From CAZXSK01 sp964642855 (lineage in GTDB: Bacteria; Planctomycetota; Phycisphaerae; SM23-33), in assembly GCA_964642855.1 (NCBI GenBank), contig CAZXSK010000014.1, positions 3,668-67,667 of the forward strand: DNA of 64,000 bases, in the 5' to 3' direction. Positions within the stretch are counted from its first letter, which is position 1, and the number at the start of each line of letters is the position of its first letter. Below the pieces are notes generated by a model. It was not told where the DNA came from and searched no databases. It worked only from the letters and a program-made list of their open reading frames with translations. The position numbers and the translations under genes were made by a program. This document shows, one piece after another, positions 52,746-62,591 of this stretch.

Positions 52746-55700
52746 TTACCGCTGCTTCGGCAAGGCTTCCAGCAGTCGCTCGGCCTTGCTCGCCTCGTCG
52801 CTGTCGGGTAGCTCCCGGACGATCCACCGCAACACCTCAGCCGCCCGACGGATCTGCCGCTGGCGCACGGCCTGAACATCGGCCGGATGCGCCACCTCCC
52901 GCATGCTCAGCGACACGCGCCACTCGGCTGCCTTCGCCTGAACGCCGCCCTTGGCAGGGTGCTTCCCGGCCAGGGCTTCGGGATCGCCCACGGCCAGCCC
53001 GCCCAGCGACGTGACCGACCACCCCTTGCTGCCCGGCTTGACGCGCACCGCCACCACGTGCTTGCCCTTGCCCACCGCCACGGAAAACGTATGGGCGCTC
53101 AATTGCGTCGGCGCCCGCCCGTTGCCTGTCGACAGCGTGCTGTACACCCGCTTGCCGTCAACGTACCACTCCATGAACCAGTCGGCCGCGGCGTTGACCA
53201 CCAGGTGCCCGCCGGCGGGGCAGTCGATCTCCGCCATCGCCCACGCGTGTTGCTGCTGGCCGACGGCCTTGCTCTGCACCTGCTCGCCGACCTTCGGCGT
53301 CTGGCCTTCGGGCAGGTCGACGATCGCCGTGAGGTCCAGCGACCGCCCGATCGTCGGCAGCGGAATCGCGCCAAAGCGCGTCTCACCGAGCGCCAGCGTC
53401 TTGCCGATGCTTCGCAGGTCGTTGGCGTCGGGGGCGCCGCTGGCTTCGGGGATCGGCCCGAACACCGTCCACGTCGAAGGCCAGTCGACCTCCTTCAGAT
53501 CCCCAGCCTTGACCGCGGCGGCCACGTCGATCGGCGGGGTCGGCTGGCGACGCTGGAACCGGCCTGGCTCGACACGCACCCACAGCGGGTATCGACCGGC
53601 CGGCAGGTCCAGCGGCGCGCCGGGGGCAATTTCCCTGCCTGCAAGATAAGCGCTCAGCCCGCGAGCGTCGGCCGCCCAGTACGCCAGACGCCGCCGGGGA
53701 TTGTCCACCACGCACCCGAGGTAGTACACCCCCTCGCCGCGATCGGCCAGTTGCGCCAGGTCCAGCAGCTCAACGGTCCGCCGGACCTGCCAGTCGTCCA
53801 GCCGGCCGTCGTTGTGGAACGACGTCTTGCGGGTGATCAGCGCCCGCGGAAAGGCCTGCAACTTCGCCGTCTTCCCGCCGATGGTCAGCTCTCCGCCGAG
53901 AACGGGCACACTGTCGCCCGGATTGGGCTTGTCCGCGTCGGCGGGCAGCGGACCGGCGACCAGCCAGTCGCCCATCGACTCGCCTGGCTTGAGTGTGACA
54001 ATCGGCGTCGCGTCGCCCAGCTGCTTCTCCAGCGGCTTGACGGACGTCATCTTCCGATCCGCCGGGGCGTCGTAGATCCGCTCGAAAACGTGCCTCGCAG
54101 CGGTCTTCACTTCGTACGCCTGGGCTGCCTCGCCGTCGGTACCGACGCACACGATCTTACCGCCGCATCGCATGACCAGCCGCCTGCCAACCCGCACCGG
54201 CCCGCCGGAGAAGTTCGGCGTGGGGTTCCGCGCGATCAGCACCGGATCGGGGCCGGTGGTGGTGACGACCACCTCCCGCTGGTCGGGCGTGCCCCCGCTG
54301 TGCGGGCCGCCACGCTGATCGGGCAGGTACAGGTACCCGCCCAGGCCGACCGGTCGCACCGCCCGGTTTGTCCCCCGGATCGCCGGCTTGATCCAGTCGA
54401 TCCGCCGGCCGCTGCGGGCGTCGAACACGTCGAGCATCAGCGCATAGGCGGGGCAGTGCTTGGCGTGCTCGGGCACCCGCCGCCAGACGTAGTACAGATT
54501 GCCGTCGGTCCAGCCGTCGTTCGGGCCACCGGCGACATACGCGTGCAGGCGGGTCGCCCGCCAGTCCACCTGGCAGCCGACGCCGGCAGGAGTCAGCCAG
54601 AGTTTCGCCGAAGCCCGGCCGCCCTCCCAGGCAGAGAGGATCCGCCCCTCGCTGGCCGTTGCAGACAGCCAGTCCCACATGCCCAAATCCAGGTAGTCGC
54701 GCAGTACCTGCCCCGTCCCGGGGTCCAGGACCTGCGCTCCGCGCGTGACCAGCACGGCTTCGACCTTGTCCTCGCCGGCGGGAATATCAATCATCATCGG
54801 CTCGCCGGCGTAGCTGCCCCGTCCAGGGCTCGCCCACGATGTCTTGCCCTTGGCGTCGATGGCCATGATCCCGTGGTGCGCCCCGCTGCGAATCGCCTCC
54901 AGCCGTCGGCGGGTGTGGTTCTCGCTCTTGCCGTAATTGTGGCCGGCGCGGACAACCCTCCTGCCGGTCAGGCCCTCGACGTCCAGCTCGTGGGCCTTCG
55001 CCCACTCCTCGGTAGCTGCACCTTCGACGATGACCTTCCCCATCGCCGACGTGAGCGACGCGTCGGTCATGTGCGTACGGACCATCCACAGCCGCTTGCC
55101 GTCGGCGTCGAAACACGCGAGCACACCCGTGCCCACGTGCAGATACGCCCGTTTGCCGTCCCAAAGCGGAGTCGACAGCGAAACCGATCCGCGTGCATAG
55201 CGTTTGCCCAGGTGCTTCTCGATCAGCTCCTGGCGCTGTTTCTCGCCGGCTGACTCGAACGCCTTCGCGGCTTCCTTGTCGATCGTCTCCAGCACGCTTG
55301 CCGAACTTCGCCAAAGCTGCTCGCCCGTCCGGTCGTCGAGGCAGACCAGGTCGTGCGGAGCAGCCGCGACCAGCAGCTTATCGCCCGCAACGACGGGCGT
55401 GGACTTCGCCCCGTCGACATCCACCGACCACGCCACATTGGTGCCCTTCACCAGGTCCCACGCCAGGGGCGGAGTTTCCCCGGAGTTCACCTTCGGCTTT
55501 CGCCGGTCGAGGGCCTGACTGACTGTCTCGGACTTGACCATCCCTCGGGCCGAGGTGCCCGCCGTGCAGACGTGCATCTTCGCCCAACTGCCCCCGCGGT
55601 CATCGAGCACGCGCAGCAACAGCCGGTTGACGCCTTTCATGAGTTCCACCTGGAACACCGCGGTTCCGGGACGGCTGTAACTGACCTGCCGGTCCTGGTC

Positions 55701-57542
55701 CCGCCATACCAGTTGGTCGTTGATCCACAGCGTGCCGTGGTCGTGAACATCCACAGCCAGGAACACACTCCGGCGGGAAGGGCTGACCAGTTCAGCGGCG
55801 GCGTACCAGCTACTGTTCGGCCGGCCGGGGGTCTTGTTACGGCTTCGCTTCGACCACGTCCATGCCGGCGGACGCAACGTACCGTCCTGCTCGATCTTCA
55901 CCGACTCCCAGGCGAGGAACCTGTCTCCCTTGTAGTCCCGTCCCAGCGCGTTTGCATCGATCGGCCGGACTGCCTGAAGCGCCGGGAGGATCTCCGGCAT
56001 GGCAGGGGTGGGGGCGGTCAGCAGCTTCGGCTGGCGCATCGGGCCGAGAATCTTCCACCCGCCGACAGCATGCCACGCCTGGGCGCCCTTGTCGGGAATC
56101 TGCTCGGGAAGGGCAGGTTGGCCTTCGCGCAGCGGCAAGACATTCCTCCCGCCGTAGTAAGGCCCGAAGTGCTCATCGAACCCGCCTCGACCGACGGCGT
56201 ACGATCCGCCTCGACCGACACCGACGTCGAAGTGCGATCCGCCCTTGAACCCCAAGGCGGATTTCGCCAGCTCCGCCAGACGATAGACGTATTCGGCCTG
56301 GTCGTCGGCGTTCGCGAACTTCGGAGCCGGCCTGCGGGTCGCGCGGAGCGCGTAGGCCAGGGGCAGCCCCGGCCAGTCCAACGCCATCCTCAGCGCCCGG
56401 ACCTGGCTGTAGAGCTCCCTGGCCTGCTGGGCGGGCGTGCCTTCCGGCTCGCCAAGGAACTTCTCCACGTCCGAGCAGAAGGGCAGCTTCCCGCCGCGGA
56501 TCGCCCCCTGTCTTTCTCCCAGCGGCCCGGACGAACGGTACCGCCCGACGACGGCCGGGAGAACCACGCCAGCCACCTTGCCCTGGAAATCCGCCGGGCC
56601 GTCCCGACCCGGCCGGGTGCCGGTCTTGTTCTGCCCGACGACCTTGGCGAAGTCGCCTTCCGCCACGGAGGCCGAGAACGTGCCCTCAGCCCGGCCGTCG
56701 GTTACGGGCACGTCGAGCTTGTACCTGGCGTACCAGACCTTCTTGGGGAACCATGCGTCGGGGTTGAACCGCACGCGGAGCTCGCCGATCAGCCGGCCTT
56801 CCCTGTATTCCAGGCCCGATGCATCCACCTGGTGCACGCCCGCGTTCCAGGTCGGTGCGGTAATGGTGAGATCCGCCGACGGGCCCGGCGGGATCGTTCC
56901 GGTGAGTTTCACAGGCCGGCCGTCGATGCCCCCTGTAAGCTCCAGGTCCAGCCAGCGCCTGTCGTCGTCGATGCGGGCATCGAATTGGTATTGCTGCCGA
57001 CGGCGAGTCACGCGCGGGCCGACGTACCACTGGTCCAGCAGCGACCATCGCCCGTCGGTGGTGTAGAGGTGTCTCCCGCCCGGGGGCATCCGAAGCGTCG
57101 CGGGCAGGTCCAGGATATACTCGATCTGCGCCTTCCCGCGCAGCCTGCCATCGTTGACCTCCAGCTTGTCGGGCGTGACCGTGAAGTCGAACTTCTCCCG
57201 CTCGATGCCCAGGCCGCCGTCGCGGTACAGGTAGCTGAACTTCTCCTTCTGCGTCTCCTGCTGCCACCAGGGCACGACAGCCCGGCATGGCTTCCACTGT
57301 CCGTCGACGCGGTGAAGCCTCGCCAGGACGTCGAACCCTTCAGCGGCTCCATCCAGCCAGAGCTGGTATTGTCCGTCGGCCGGCCTGGCCTGGCTGAGCC
57401 GCCCCGAGAGCTGCCCGGCCAGTCGACTTCGGAACAGCTTCAGGGCCTTGATCGCCTGAGAGGTGTCGTCCCCGCTGGAGACAAGTGGAAATGCCGCGAT
57501 GCACGCTGCGGCTGCGAGGGCCTTCAATCGGAAACCCACCAT
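52746..57542 (-). CDS. Very large exported PQQ-like beta-propeller protein
   Basis: 1598 residues. Signal peptide (about 1-23). Residues about 590-690 are beta-rich and resemble a PA14- or galactose-binding domain (DVHDHGTLWINDQLVW). From about 700 to 1150 there are PQQ/WD-like blade motifs (DRTGEQLWRSSAS, ACFDADGKRLWM, VLDPGTGQVLRDYLD). Two further sandwich domains (about 1180-1300, 1390-1530) have similar DxFMEWYVDGKRVYS patterns. Such proteins in planctomycetes are large and surface- or periplasm-located; function unknown. No PQQ-dependent dehydrogenase active site was recognised. The ATG follows GGAGAAG and is divergent to lpxD. Confidence 0.75.
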   Translation of the reverse strand: MVGFRLKALAAAACIAAFPLVSSGDDTSQAIKALKLFRSRLAGQLSGRLSQARPADGQYQLWLDGAAEGFDVLARLHRVDGQWKPCRAVVPWWQQETQKEKFSYLYRDGGLGIEREKFDFTVTPDKLEVNDGRLRGKAQIEYILDLPATLRMPPGGRHLYTTDGRWSLLDQWYVGPRVTRRRQQYQFDARIDDDRRWLDLELTGGIDGRPVKLTGTIPPGPSADLTITAPTWNAGVHQVDASGLEYREGRLIGELRVRFNPDAWFPKKVWYARYKLDVPVTDGRAEGTFSASVAEGDFAKVVGQNKTGTRPGRDGPADFQGKVAGVVLPAVVGRYRSSGPLGERQGAIRGGKLPFCSDVEKFLGEPEGTPAQQARELYSQVRALRMALDWPGLPLAYALRATRRPAPKFANADDQAEYVYRLAELAKSALGFKGGSHFDVGVGRGGSYAVGRGGFDEHFGPYYGGRNVLPLREGQPALPEQIPDKGAQAWHAVGGWKILGPMRQPKLLTAPTPAMPEILPALQAVRPIDANALGRDYKGDRFLAWESVKIEQDGTLRPPAWTWSKRSRNKTPGRPNSSWYAAAELVSPSRRSVFLAVDVHDHGTLWINDQLVWRDQDRQVSYSRPGTAVFQVELMKGVNRLLLRVLDDRGGSWAKMHVCTAGTSARGMVKSETVSQALDRRKPKVNSGETPPLAWDLVKGTNVAWSVDVDGAKSTPVVAGDKLLVAAAPHDLVCLDDRTGEQLWRSSASVLETIDKEAAKAFESAGEKQRQELIEKHLGKRYARGSVSLSTPLWDGKRAYLHVGTGVLACFDADGKRLWMVRTHMTDASLTSAMGKVIVEGAATEEWAKAHELDVEGLTGRRVVRAGHNYGKSENHTRRRLEAIRSGAHHGIMAIDAKGKTSWASPGRGSYAGEPMMIDIPAGEDKVEAVLVTRGAQVLDPGTGQVLRDYLDLGMWDWLSATASEGRILSAWEGGRASAKLWLTPAGVGCQVDWRATRLHAYVAGGPNDGWTDGNLYYVWRRVPEHAKHCPAYALMLDVFDARSGRRIDWIKPAIRGTNRAVRPVGLGGYLYLPDQRGGPHSGGTPDQREVVVTTTGPDPVLIARNPTPNFSGGPVRVGRRLVMRCGGKIVCVGTDGEAAQAYEVKTAARHVFERIYDAPADRKMTSVKPLEKQLGDATPIVTLKPGESMGDWLVAGPLPADADKPNPGDSVPVLGGELTIGGKTAKLQAFPRALITRKTSFHNDGRLDDWQVRRTVELLDLAQLADRGEGVYYLGCVVDNPRRRLAYWAADARGLSAYLAGREIAPGAPLDLPAGRYPLWVRVEPGRFQRRQPTPPIDVAAAVKAGDLKEVDWPSTWTVFGPIPEASGAPDANDLRSIGKTLALGETRFGAIPLPTIGRSLDLTAIVDLPEGQTPKVGEQVQSKAVGQQQHAWAMAEIDCPAGGHLVVNAAADWFMEWYVDGKRVYSTLSTGNGRAPTQLSAHTFSVAVGKGKHVVAVRVKPGSKGWSVTSLGGLAVGDPEALAGKHPAKGGVQAKAAEWRVSLSMREVAHPADVQAVRQRQIRRAAEVLRWIVRELPDSDEASKAERLLEALPKQR

Positions 57543-57727
57543 GGTCTTCTCCGTGAATCTGCCTTGACGATGGAAATCGAGCCAGCCGCTCTGCGCCCGG
57601 CCGGGCGCCTCAAGGATCCGCTGGCCCGCCGGGACAGGTCAACTCTCGTCGTCCATCCCGGCCGGTCCCCTGGGAAACGGCACTGAACATTGAAACGAAC
57701 CCCAGCCCCGCGGGTTCCGGCCAGGCC

Positions 57728-57757
57728 TTGACTCTCATGCGCCCGGGGAGCTAGTCT
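57728..57757 (+). promoter_or_regulatory. Possible promoter for lpxD-lpxI
   Basis: TTGACT at 57728-57733 and TAGTCT at 57752-57757, with an 18-base spacer. Transcription would begin near 57764, 37 bases before the lpxD ATG. Confidence 0.4.
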
Positions 57758-57800
57758 TTGTCCCGTGGCGGGAAAGGCCCGCCCGCACCGGGATCCGTCC

Positions 57801-58859
57801 ATGGCAGAAATGAAACTATCGGAACTCCTGGCCCGAACGGGCGGCACGTACGAGGGACCGGGCGACCCCATCATCCGCGGCGTAGCCACGCTGCAGGATG
57901 CCCAGGCCGACCAGGTCTCCTTCCTGGCCAATGAGAAGTACCTCGACCAGGTCGAAGGCTCGGGCGCAGCTGCGGTGTTCGTCGGGCAGGAATACGCGGG
58001 CCCCCGCGAGGCTGTCGTCCGTTGCGAGGACCCCTACTTCGCGGTGCGCAACGCCGTGGTCGAACTCCACGGCTTCCGCCAGCCGGAGTTCGCCGGCATC
58101 GACGACCGCGCAGCGATCCACCCCTCCGCCTCCCTCGGTGAGAACGTCGCAGTCGGCCCGTTCGTCACCGTCGGTCCCGAGGTCACCATCGGCGACGGAT
58201 GCGTGCTCTACCCCGGCGCGTATGTCGGGCCAGGCTGCTCCCTCGGCGAAGGGTGCATCCTTTACGCCAACGTCACGCTGTACGATGGCACGATTCTGGG
58301 CGATCGGGTGACCGTGCACGCCGGCTCGTCGATCGGCAACGACGGGTTCGGGTACGCGACCCACGGCGGGGCGCACCACAAGATTCCTCAGGTCGGGTGG
58401 GTCGAGCTGCAGGACGACGTGGAAATCGGCGCCTGCTGCGCGATCGACCGCGGCACGATGGGGCCGACGGTCATCGGCGCGGGCACGAAGTTCTCGAACC
58501 TCATCGCCATTGGGCACGGAACGACGACGGGCAAGGGCTGCCTGATGGTCGCCCAGGTCGGGCTCGCCGGCTCGGTAAGCGTGGGCGACTACTGCGTGTT
58601 CGCCGGACAGGCCGGGGTGGCCGGGCACCTGTCCATCGGCGACGGCGCCCAGATCGGCGCCCAGGCGGGCGTGACCAACGACGTGCCCGCCGGGACCAAG
58701 GTCTGGGGCACCCCGGCCATGCCCCTCACCCACGCCAAGCGTTCGTTCGGCTCGGTCGCCAGGCTGCCCGAAATGCGCAAGCGCATCAGGGCGATGGAGA
58801 AAGAGCTCGCCGCCCTGCGAGACGAGCTGGCCGGCGACACCGCGGAGGACTCCCCATGA
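57801..58859 (+). CDS. lpxD: UDP-3-O-acylglucosamine N-acyltransferase
   Basis: 352 residues. An N-terminal uridine-binding domain (about 1-100; IRGVATLQDAQADQVSFL) is followed by a left-handed beta-helix of hexapeptide repeats (about 110-320). The family motif GNDGFGYA and the catalytic His in NLIAIGHGT are present. LpxD transfers an acyl chain to UDP-3-O-acyl-glucosamine in lipid A synthesis, so the cell has a Gram-negative type outer membrane. The ATG at 57801 is chosen; an in-frame GTG at 57765 would add 12 residues. Its stop overlaps lpxI by four bases. Confidence 0.92.
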   Translation: MAEMKLSELLARTGGTYEGPGDPIIRGVATLQDAQADQVSFLANEKYLDQVEGSGAAAVFVGQEYAGPREAVVRCEDPYFAVRNAVVELHGFRQPEFAGIDDRAAIHPSASLGENVAVGPFVTVGPEVTIGDGCVLYPGAYVGPGCSLGEGCILYANVTLYDGTILGDRVTVHAGSSIGNDGFGYATHGGAHHKIPQVGWVELQDDVEIGACCAIDRGTMGPTVIGAGTKFSNLIAIGHGTTTGKGCLMVAQVGLAGSVSVGDYCVFAGQAGVAGHLSIGDGAQIGAQAGVTNDVPAGTKVWGTPAMPLTHAKRSFGSVARLPEMRKRIRAMEKELAALRDELAGDTAEDSP

Positions 58860-59740
58860 CCGAAGGCGAACCCGTCGGGCTGATCGCTGGCTCGGGCAGG
58901 CCACCGTTTCTGGTGGCAAGCGGCATCGCCAAGGCGGGCAGGCCGTCGGTCATCGCCGCCATCCGGGGCTTCGCCTCGCCCCTGCTGAAAGACAACGCCG
59001 ACTACTTCCGCTGGGTTGGCATCACCCGCCTGGGGCAGACCATCAATGCCCTCAAGAGCCAGGGCGTCCGCGAGGCGGTCATGATCGGCGCGGTCCGCAA
59101 AAAGGAAATCTACACACCGCTGAGGCTGTTGCGGTATATTCCGGACATCCGCACCGCCCGGCTGTGGTACCACAAGGTCCGCAAGGACAAGCGGGACAAC
59201 GCCGTCCTGCTGGCCGTGGCGGAAGAGCTCCGCAGCGAAGGAATCGAACTCGTGTCGTGCGTGAAATACTGCAGGGAACATCTCGCCGATGACGGACTGA
59301 TGACCCACACCCCGCCTCCGCGCGGGGTCGAGCAGGACGTGGAGTTCGGCTGGGGCATCGCGCGAGCGTCAGCGGACCTGGACATCGGCCAGAGCATCGC
59401 CGTCAAGGAGCGTGACATCATCGCCGTGGAGGCCATGGAAGGCACCGACGCGATGATCCGCCGGGCCGGGCGGGTCTGCAGGGTCGGGGGGTGGACGATG
59501 GTCAAGGTCGCCCGCCCCAAGCAGGACATGCGATTCGACGTGCCCACCATCGGGCCCTCGACCATTCGGAATCTCAAGGACTCCAAGTGCGTCTGCCTGG
59601 TCCTCGAAGCCGGGCGAACCCTCGTCGTCGACAAAGAAGCCACCCTTGCACTGGCTGACAAGCTCGGGATCGCGGTCCTCGGCCGGCGGGCAGACGGACC
59701 GACCGCCGCGATGGGCAGCTACAGCGTCGAGCCCGCCTAG
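58856..59740 (+). CDS. lpxI: UDP-2,3-diacylglucosamine diphosphatase LpxI
   Basis: 294 residues, like LpxI (DUF1009). Family features: the N-terminal GLIAGSGRPPFLVA, AVMIGAVRKKEIY, the central DIGQSIAVKERDIIAVEAMEGTD and GWTMVKVARPKQDMRFDVP. It cleaves UDP-diacylglucosamine to the lipid monophosphate, the step after LpxA/LpxC/LpxD, in place of LpxH. The ATG overlaps the lpxD stop (ATGA), so they are coupled. Confidence 0.93.
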   Translation: MTEGEPVGLIAGSGRPPFLVASGIAKAGRPSVIAAIRGFASPLLKDNADYFRWVGITRLGQTINALKSQGVREAVMIGAVRKKEIYTPLRLLRYIPDIRTARLWYHKVRKDKRDNAVLLAVAEELRSEGIELVSCVKYCREHLADDGLMTHTPPPRGVEQDVEFGWGIARASADLDIGQSIAVKERDIIAVEAMEGTDAMIRRAGRVCRVGGWTMVKVARPKQDMRFDVPTIGPSTIRNLKDSKCVCLVLEAGRTLVVDKEATLALADKLGIAVLGRRADGPTAAMGSYSVEPA

Positions 59741-59764
59741 GCAACGCCAGCCGAAGCCCTCTGC

Positions 59765-59965
59765 TCACGCCTCGGGATGCCGACTGGCCTGCAGATACGC
59801 TGCGATCACCACGTGACGCAACTCCGAGTCGCTCATCGCATCGAGGAACTCAGCCGTGAAATCCATCCGAAAGCTGCACGGGGCGTCCATCAGCATCCTC
59901 ACCAGGCCCGCCCGGTCGAGCCTCGCCAGATGCGCAGCAAGGTGTTCGGCGGTTGTCTCTGCCAT
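59765..59965 (-). CDS. Small helical protein of unknown function
   Basis: 66 residues. Helical, mixed charged and hydrophobic, with no signal peptide or membrane segment. The ATG at 59965 follows GGAGGGA by seven bases, which supports it as a real gene; the longer in-frame extension upstream is not needed. Convergent with lpxI, 24 bases away. Family not recognised. Confidence 0.5.
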   Translation of the reverse strand: MAETTAEHLAAHLARLDRAGLVRMLMDAPCSFRMDFTAEFLDAMSDSELRHVVIAAYLQASRHPEA

Positions 59966-60381
59966 TGCGGTCCCTCCAGGACCCAGCGCGAAAGACTGGA
60001 CAAAGCCTCCTCCCTGCGTTATCGTCACAAATCGCCCTCCCCTTAGCTTTTGGCTGCGTCTGCGGCAAGTTAAGATCGTGTTGCCAACAGCCCGTCCCTG
60101 GCCTCCGAGGATTGTGGATAACTCGTGGACAACCTTCCCCGACACCGTCTAATCCCTGAAATGAGAGAGAATTGGCCTGATTTTCGTATCACATTCGGGT
60201 GTGAGTATGTTTATCAAAAACCCAGATCCGAAAATCCGCAAAATCGTCCGCCATCGCCCCTCGCTACGAAAAAAAACAGTAACTCCAGTGATATCCTAAT
60301 TCTAGGAACATCGATAGCTCTCCGAAGAGCCCGCCCGGAAACCGCGCCTTTCGACATACCCCTGCCTGCGAATCTGACGCG
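59966..60381. other. AT-rich intergenic region with paired DnaA-box-like sites
   Basis: 416 bases without a supported gene, clearly richer in A and T than the rest of the window (especially about 60170-60330, with an A-run near 60270). On the minus strand TTATCCACA (perfect DnaA box, 60113-60121) lies two bases from TTGTCCACG (7/9, 60124-60132); TTATCAAAA at 60211-60219 is a weaker match. It also carries the upstream region of queA and of the small minus-strand gene. No preQ1 or other riboswitch pattern was seen. Confidence 0.5.
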
Positions 60382-61455
60382 ATGAGAACCAGCGACTTCC
60401 ACTTTGAGCTTCCGCCCGACTGCATCGCCCAGTCGCCCGTCGATCGTCGCGACCACTCCCGGCTGCTGAGGCTCGACCGCGAGACCGGCGGCACCTCCGA
60501 CCACGTCTTCCGCGACCTGCCCCACCTGCTTCGCCCCGGCGACGTGCTCGTGCTCAACGACACGCTCGTGATCCCTGCCCGGTTCACCGCACGCAGACAG
60601 ACAGGCCGGCGGATCGATGGCCTGTTCCTCCGAGAACTCTCGCCCGGGCGATGGGAATGCATGCTCAAAAACGCAGGCCGGTGCAGGCCCCGCGAAACTC
60701 TTCTGCTGGACGGCCTGGACGACGCAACCGTCACCCTCGCCGAGAACCTCAGCGGAGGGAACTGGCGGGTCGACGTTACCCCGCCCCTGCAGGCCGTCGA
60801 GTTGCTCGAACGCATCGGCCGAACGCCCCTGCCGCCCTACATCCGTCGCGACGACGATCAGCCCGCCCCCGCCGACGACCCCCACCGCTACCAGACGGTC
60901 TATGCCCGGCGCCCCGGCGCGGTCGCTGCACCCACCGCGGGCCTGCACTTCACGCCCGAACTGTTCAGCCGGCTAGCCGGCCGCGGCGTCGAGACAGCCC
61001 GCCTGACGCTGCACGTGGGCCCGGGCACCTTCGCCCCGGTCAAGGTCGACGACCCCACCGCCCACGACATGCACGCCGAGTGGTACGACCTGCCCGGCGA
61101 GACCGCAGACACACTCAACCGCGCCCGCAGCGAAGGCCGGCGGATCGTCGCCGTCGGAACCACCGCCGTCCGCGTGCTGGAAACCGTCGCCTCCGACGCC
61201 CCGCCCGAAGGCCCGACGCTCTCCCCCGCCTCCGGCTGGACCGACATCTTCCTCTATCCGCCCGCCGACTTCCACGCCGTCGACGCCCTGATCACCAACT
61301 TCCACCTGCCCGAAAGCACCCTTGTCATGCTCGTCGCGGCGTTCTGCGCGCCAGGCCGGACCGAAGGCCGGGACACCATCCTCGCCGCCTACGCCCACGC
61401 CATCGACGCCGGCTACCGGTTCTACTCCTACGGCGACGCCATGCTCATCGAATGA
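60382..61455 (+). CDS. queA: tRNA preQ1 ribosyltransferase-isomerase (QueA)
   Basis: 357 residues, a normal QueA length. Typical motifs: the start FHFELPPDCIAQSP, DVLVLNDTLVIPARF, RYQTVYA, APTAGLHFT, LHVGPGTFAPVK, GWTDIFLYP, and near the end ITNFHLPESTLVMLVAAF. QueA transfers the ribosyl part of SAM to preQ1 in tRNA to give epoxyqueuosine. Start: ATG at 60382; no strong ribosome site is visible. The GH5 gene overlaps its stop by four bases. Confidence 0.95.
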   Translation: MRTSDFHFELPPDCIAQSPVDRRDHSRLLRLDRETGGTSDHVFRDLPHLLRPGDVLVLNDTLVIPARFTARRQTGRRIDGLFLRELSPGRWECMLKNAGRCRPRETLLLDGLDDATVTLAENLSGGNWRVDVTPPLQAVELLERIGRTPLPPYIRRDDDQPAPADDPHRYQTVYARRPGAVAAPTAGLHFTPELFSRLAGRGVETARLTLHVGPGTFAPVKVDDPTAHDMHAEWYDLPGETADTLNRARSEGRRIVAVGTTAVRVLETVASDAPPEGPTLSPASGWTDIFLYPPADFHAVDALITNFHLPESTLVMLVAAFCAPGRTEGRDTILAAYAHAIDAGYRFYSYGDAMLIE

Positions 61456-62477
61456 CCCTCACCGAAAGACACCCCATGCCCCACTACGGCTTCAATTTCC
61501 AATGGATGTTCAGCCGCTCGAAGAACCAGGACCCCAAGCCGCCCAACGAAGCCGCGCTGGACTTCCTCGCCGACCACGGCTTCGACTTCGTTCGCCTGCC
61601 CCTGGACTACCGGTTCTGGACCCGGGGCAGGGCATACTTCGAAATCGACCCTGCCACTCTGGAGATGATCGACCGCTACCTCGCGGCCTGCCACCAGCGC
61701 GGGCTGCTGGTGAGCCTGAACCTTCACCGGGCTCCGGGCTACTGCGTGAATCTCCGCGACATCGGCCCGGACAACCTCTGGACCGACTCCGAACCCCAGG
61801 ACGCCTTCGTGCACATCTGGGAGACTTTCGCACGCCGGTACCGCGACATCCCGCCGGAGAAGCTCCGCTTCAACCTGCTCAACGAGCCGCCCCATCCGGG
61901 GCTGGTCGAGATGACCCGCCCGAAGCACCAGGCCCTCATGCGCCGCACGATCGACGCGGTCCGGGCGATCGACCCCGACCGACCGATCGTTCTCGACGGC
62001 GTGGAGGGGGGCAACGGCGCGATCCCCGAACTCGCCGATACGGGCACCATCCACAGCGTCCGCGGCTATCAGCCGGGCTCGCTCAGCCATTACAAAGCCC
62101 CGCACGCCAAACGCTGGGTCGGCGACCCCCCGCCGCCGGTCTGGCCGGGCGTGGTCTGGCAGGGCAAGCCCTGGGACAAGAACACCCTGCGCGAGTTCTA
62201 CGAGCCCTGGCGACAGGTCGAACGCAGCGGAACGCCGGTCTTCGTCGGCGAGTTCGGCTGCTACAAGGCCACGCCCAACGACGTCGCCCTCGCCTGGATG
62301 ACCGATCTTCTGGACCTGCTGGCGGAGTTCCGCTGGGGATGGGCGATGTGGAACTTCCGGGGCAACTTCGGGCTGGTCGATCCCGCCAGGCCGGGCGCCC
62401 GCGTCGAAAACGTCGACGGATTCGACGTCGATCGCGACCTGCTTGACCTGATGCTCAGCAAACGGGCCGAGGACTGA
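61452..62477 (+). CDS. Glycoside hydrolase family 5 (cellulase-like)
   Basis: 341 residues. A TIM-barrel GH5 pattern: FDFVRLPLDYR, SLNLHRAPG, NLLNEPPH with the acid/base Glu E145, and VFVGEFGCY with the nucleophile E267; WAMWNFRG lies near the end. GH5 includes endoglucanases and mannanases; specificity is not clear. No signal peptide, so it seems cytoplasmic. I chose the ATG overlapping the queA stop; 61476 is an alternative. The pairing with queA is probably just transcriptional. Confidence 0.85.
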   Translation: MTLTERHPMPHYGFNFQWMFSRSKNQDPKPPNEAALDFLADHGFDFVRLPLDYRFWTRGRAYFEIDPATLEMIDRYLAACHQRGLLVSLNLHRAPGYCVNLRDIGPDNLWTDSEPQDAFVHIWETFARRYRDIPPEKLRFNLLNEPPHPGLVEMTRPKHQALMRRTIDAVRAIDPDRPIVLDGVEGGNGAIPELADTGTIHSVRGYQPGSLSHYKAPHAKRWVGDPPPPVWPGVVWQGKPWDKNTLREFYEPWRQVERSGTPVFVGEFGCYKATPNDVALAWMTDLLDLLAEFRWGWAMWNFRGNFGLVDPARPGARVENVDGFDVDRDLLDLMLSKRAED

Positions 62478-62591
62478 CACCGGCCGGCGGAAGATTTTCT
62501 CCCCGCCGATCCGACACGCACGCCATCCGTGTCGTATGTTTCACCGGGACGGGACCCGGGTGAGTTTTGTGCGCGCAAGGCAGGGGTCTGC

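Noticed and set aside
59966..60381. preQ1 riboswitch ahead of queA
   Set aside because: No compact H-type pseudoknot pattern was found, and riboswitches usually control preQ1 synthesis or transport rather than queA.
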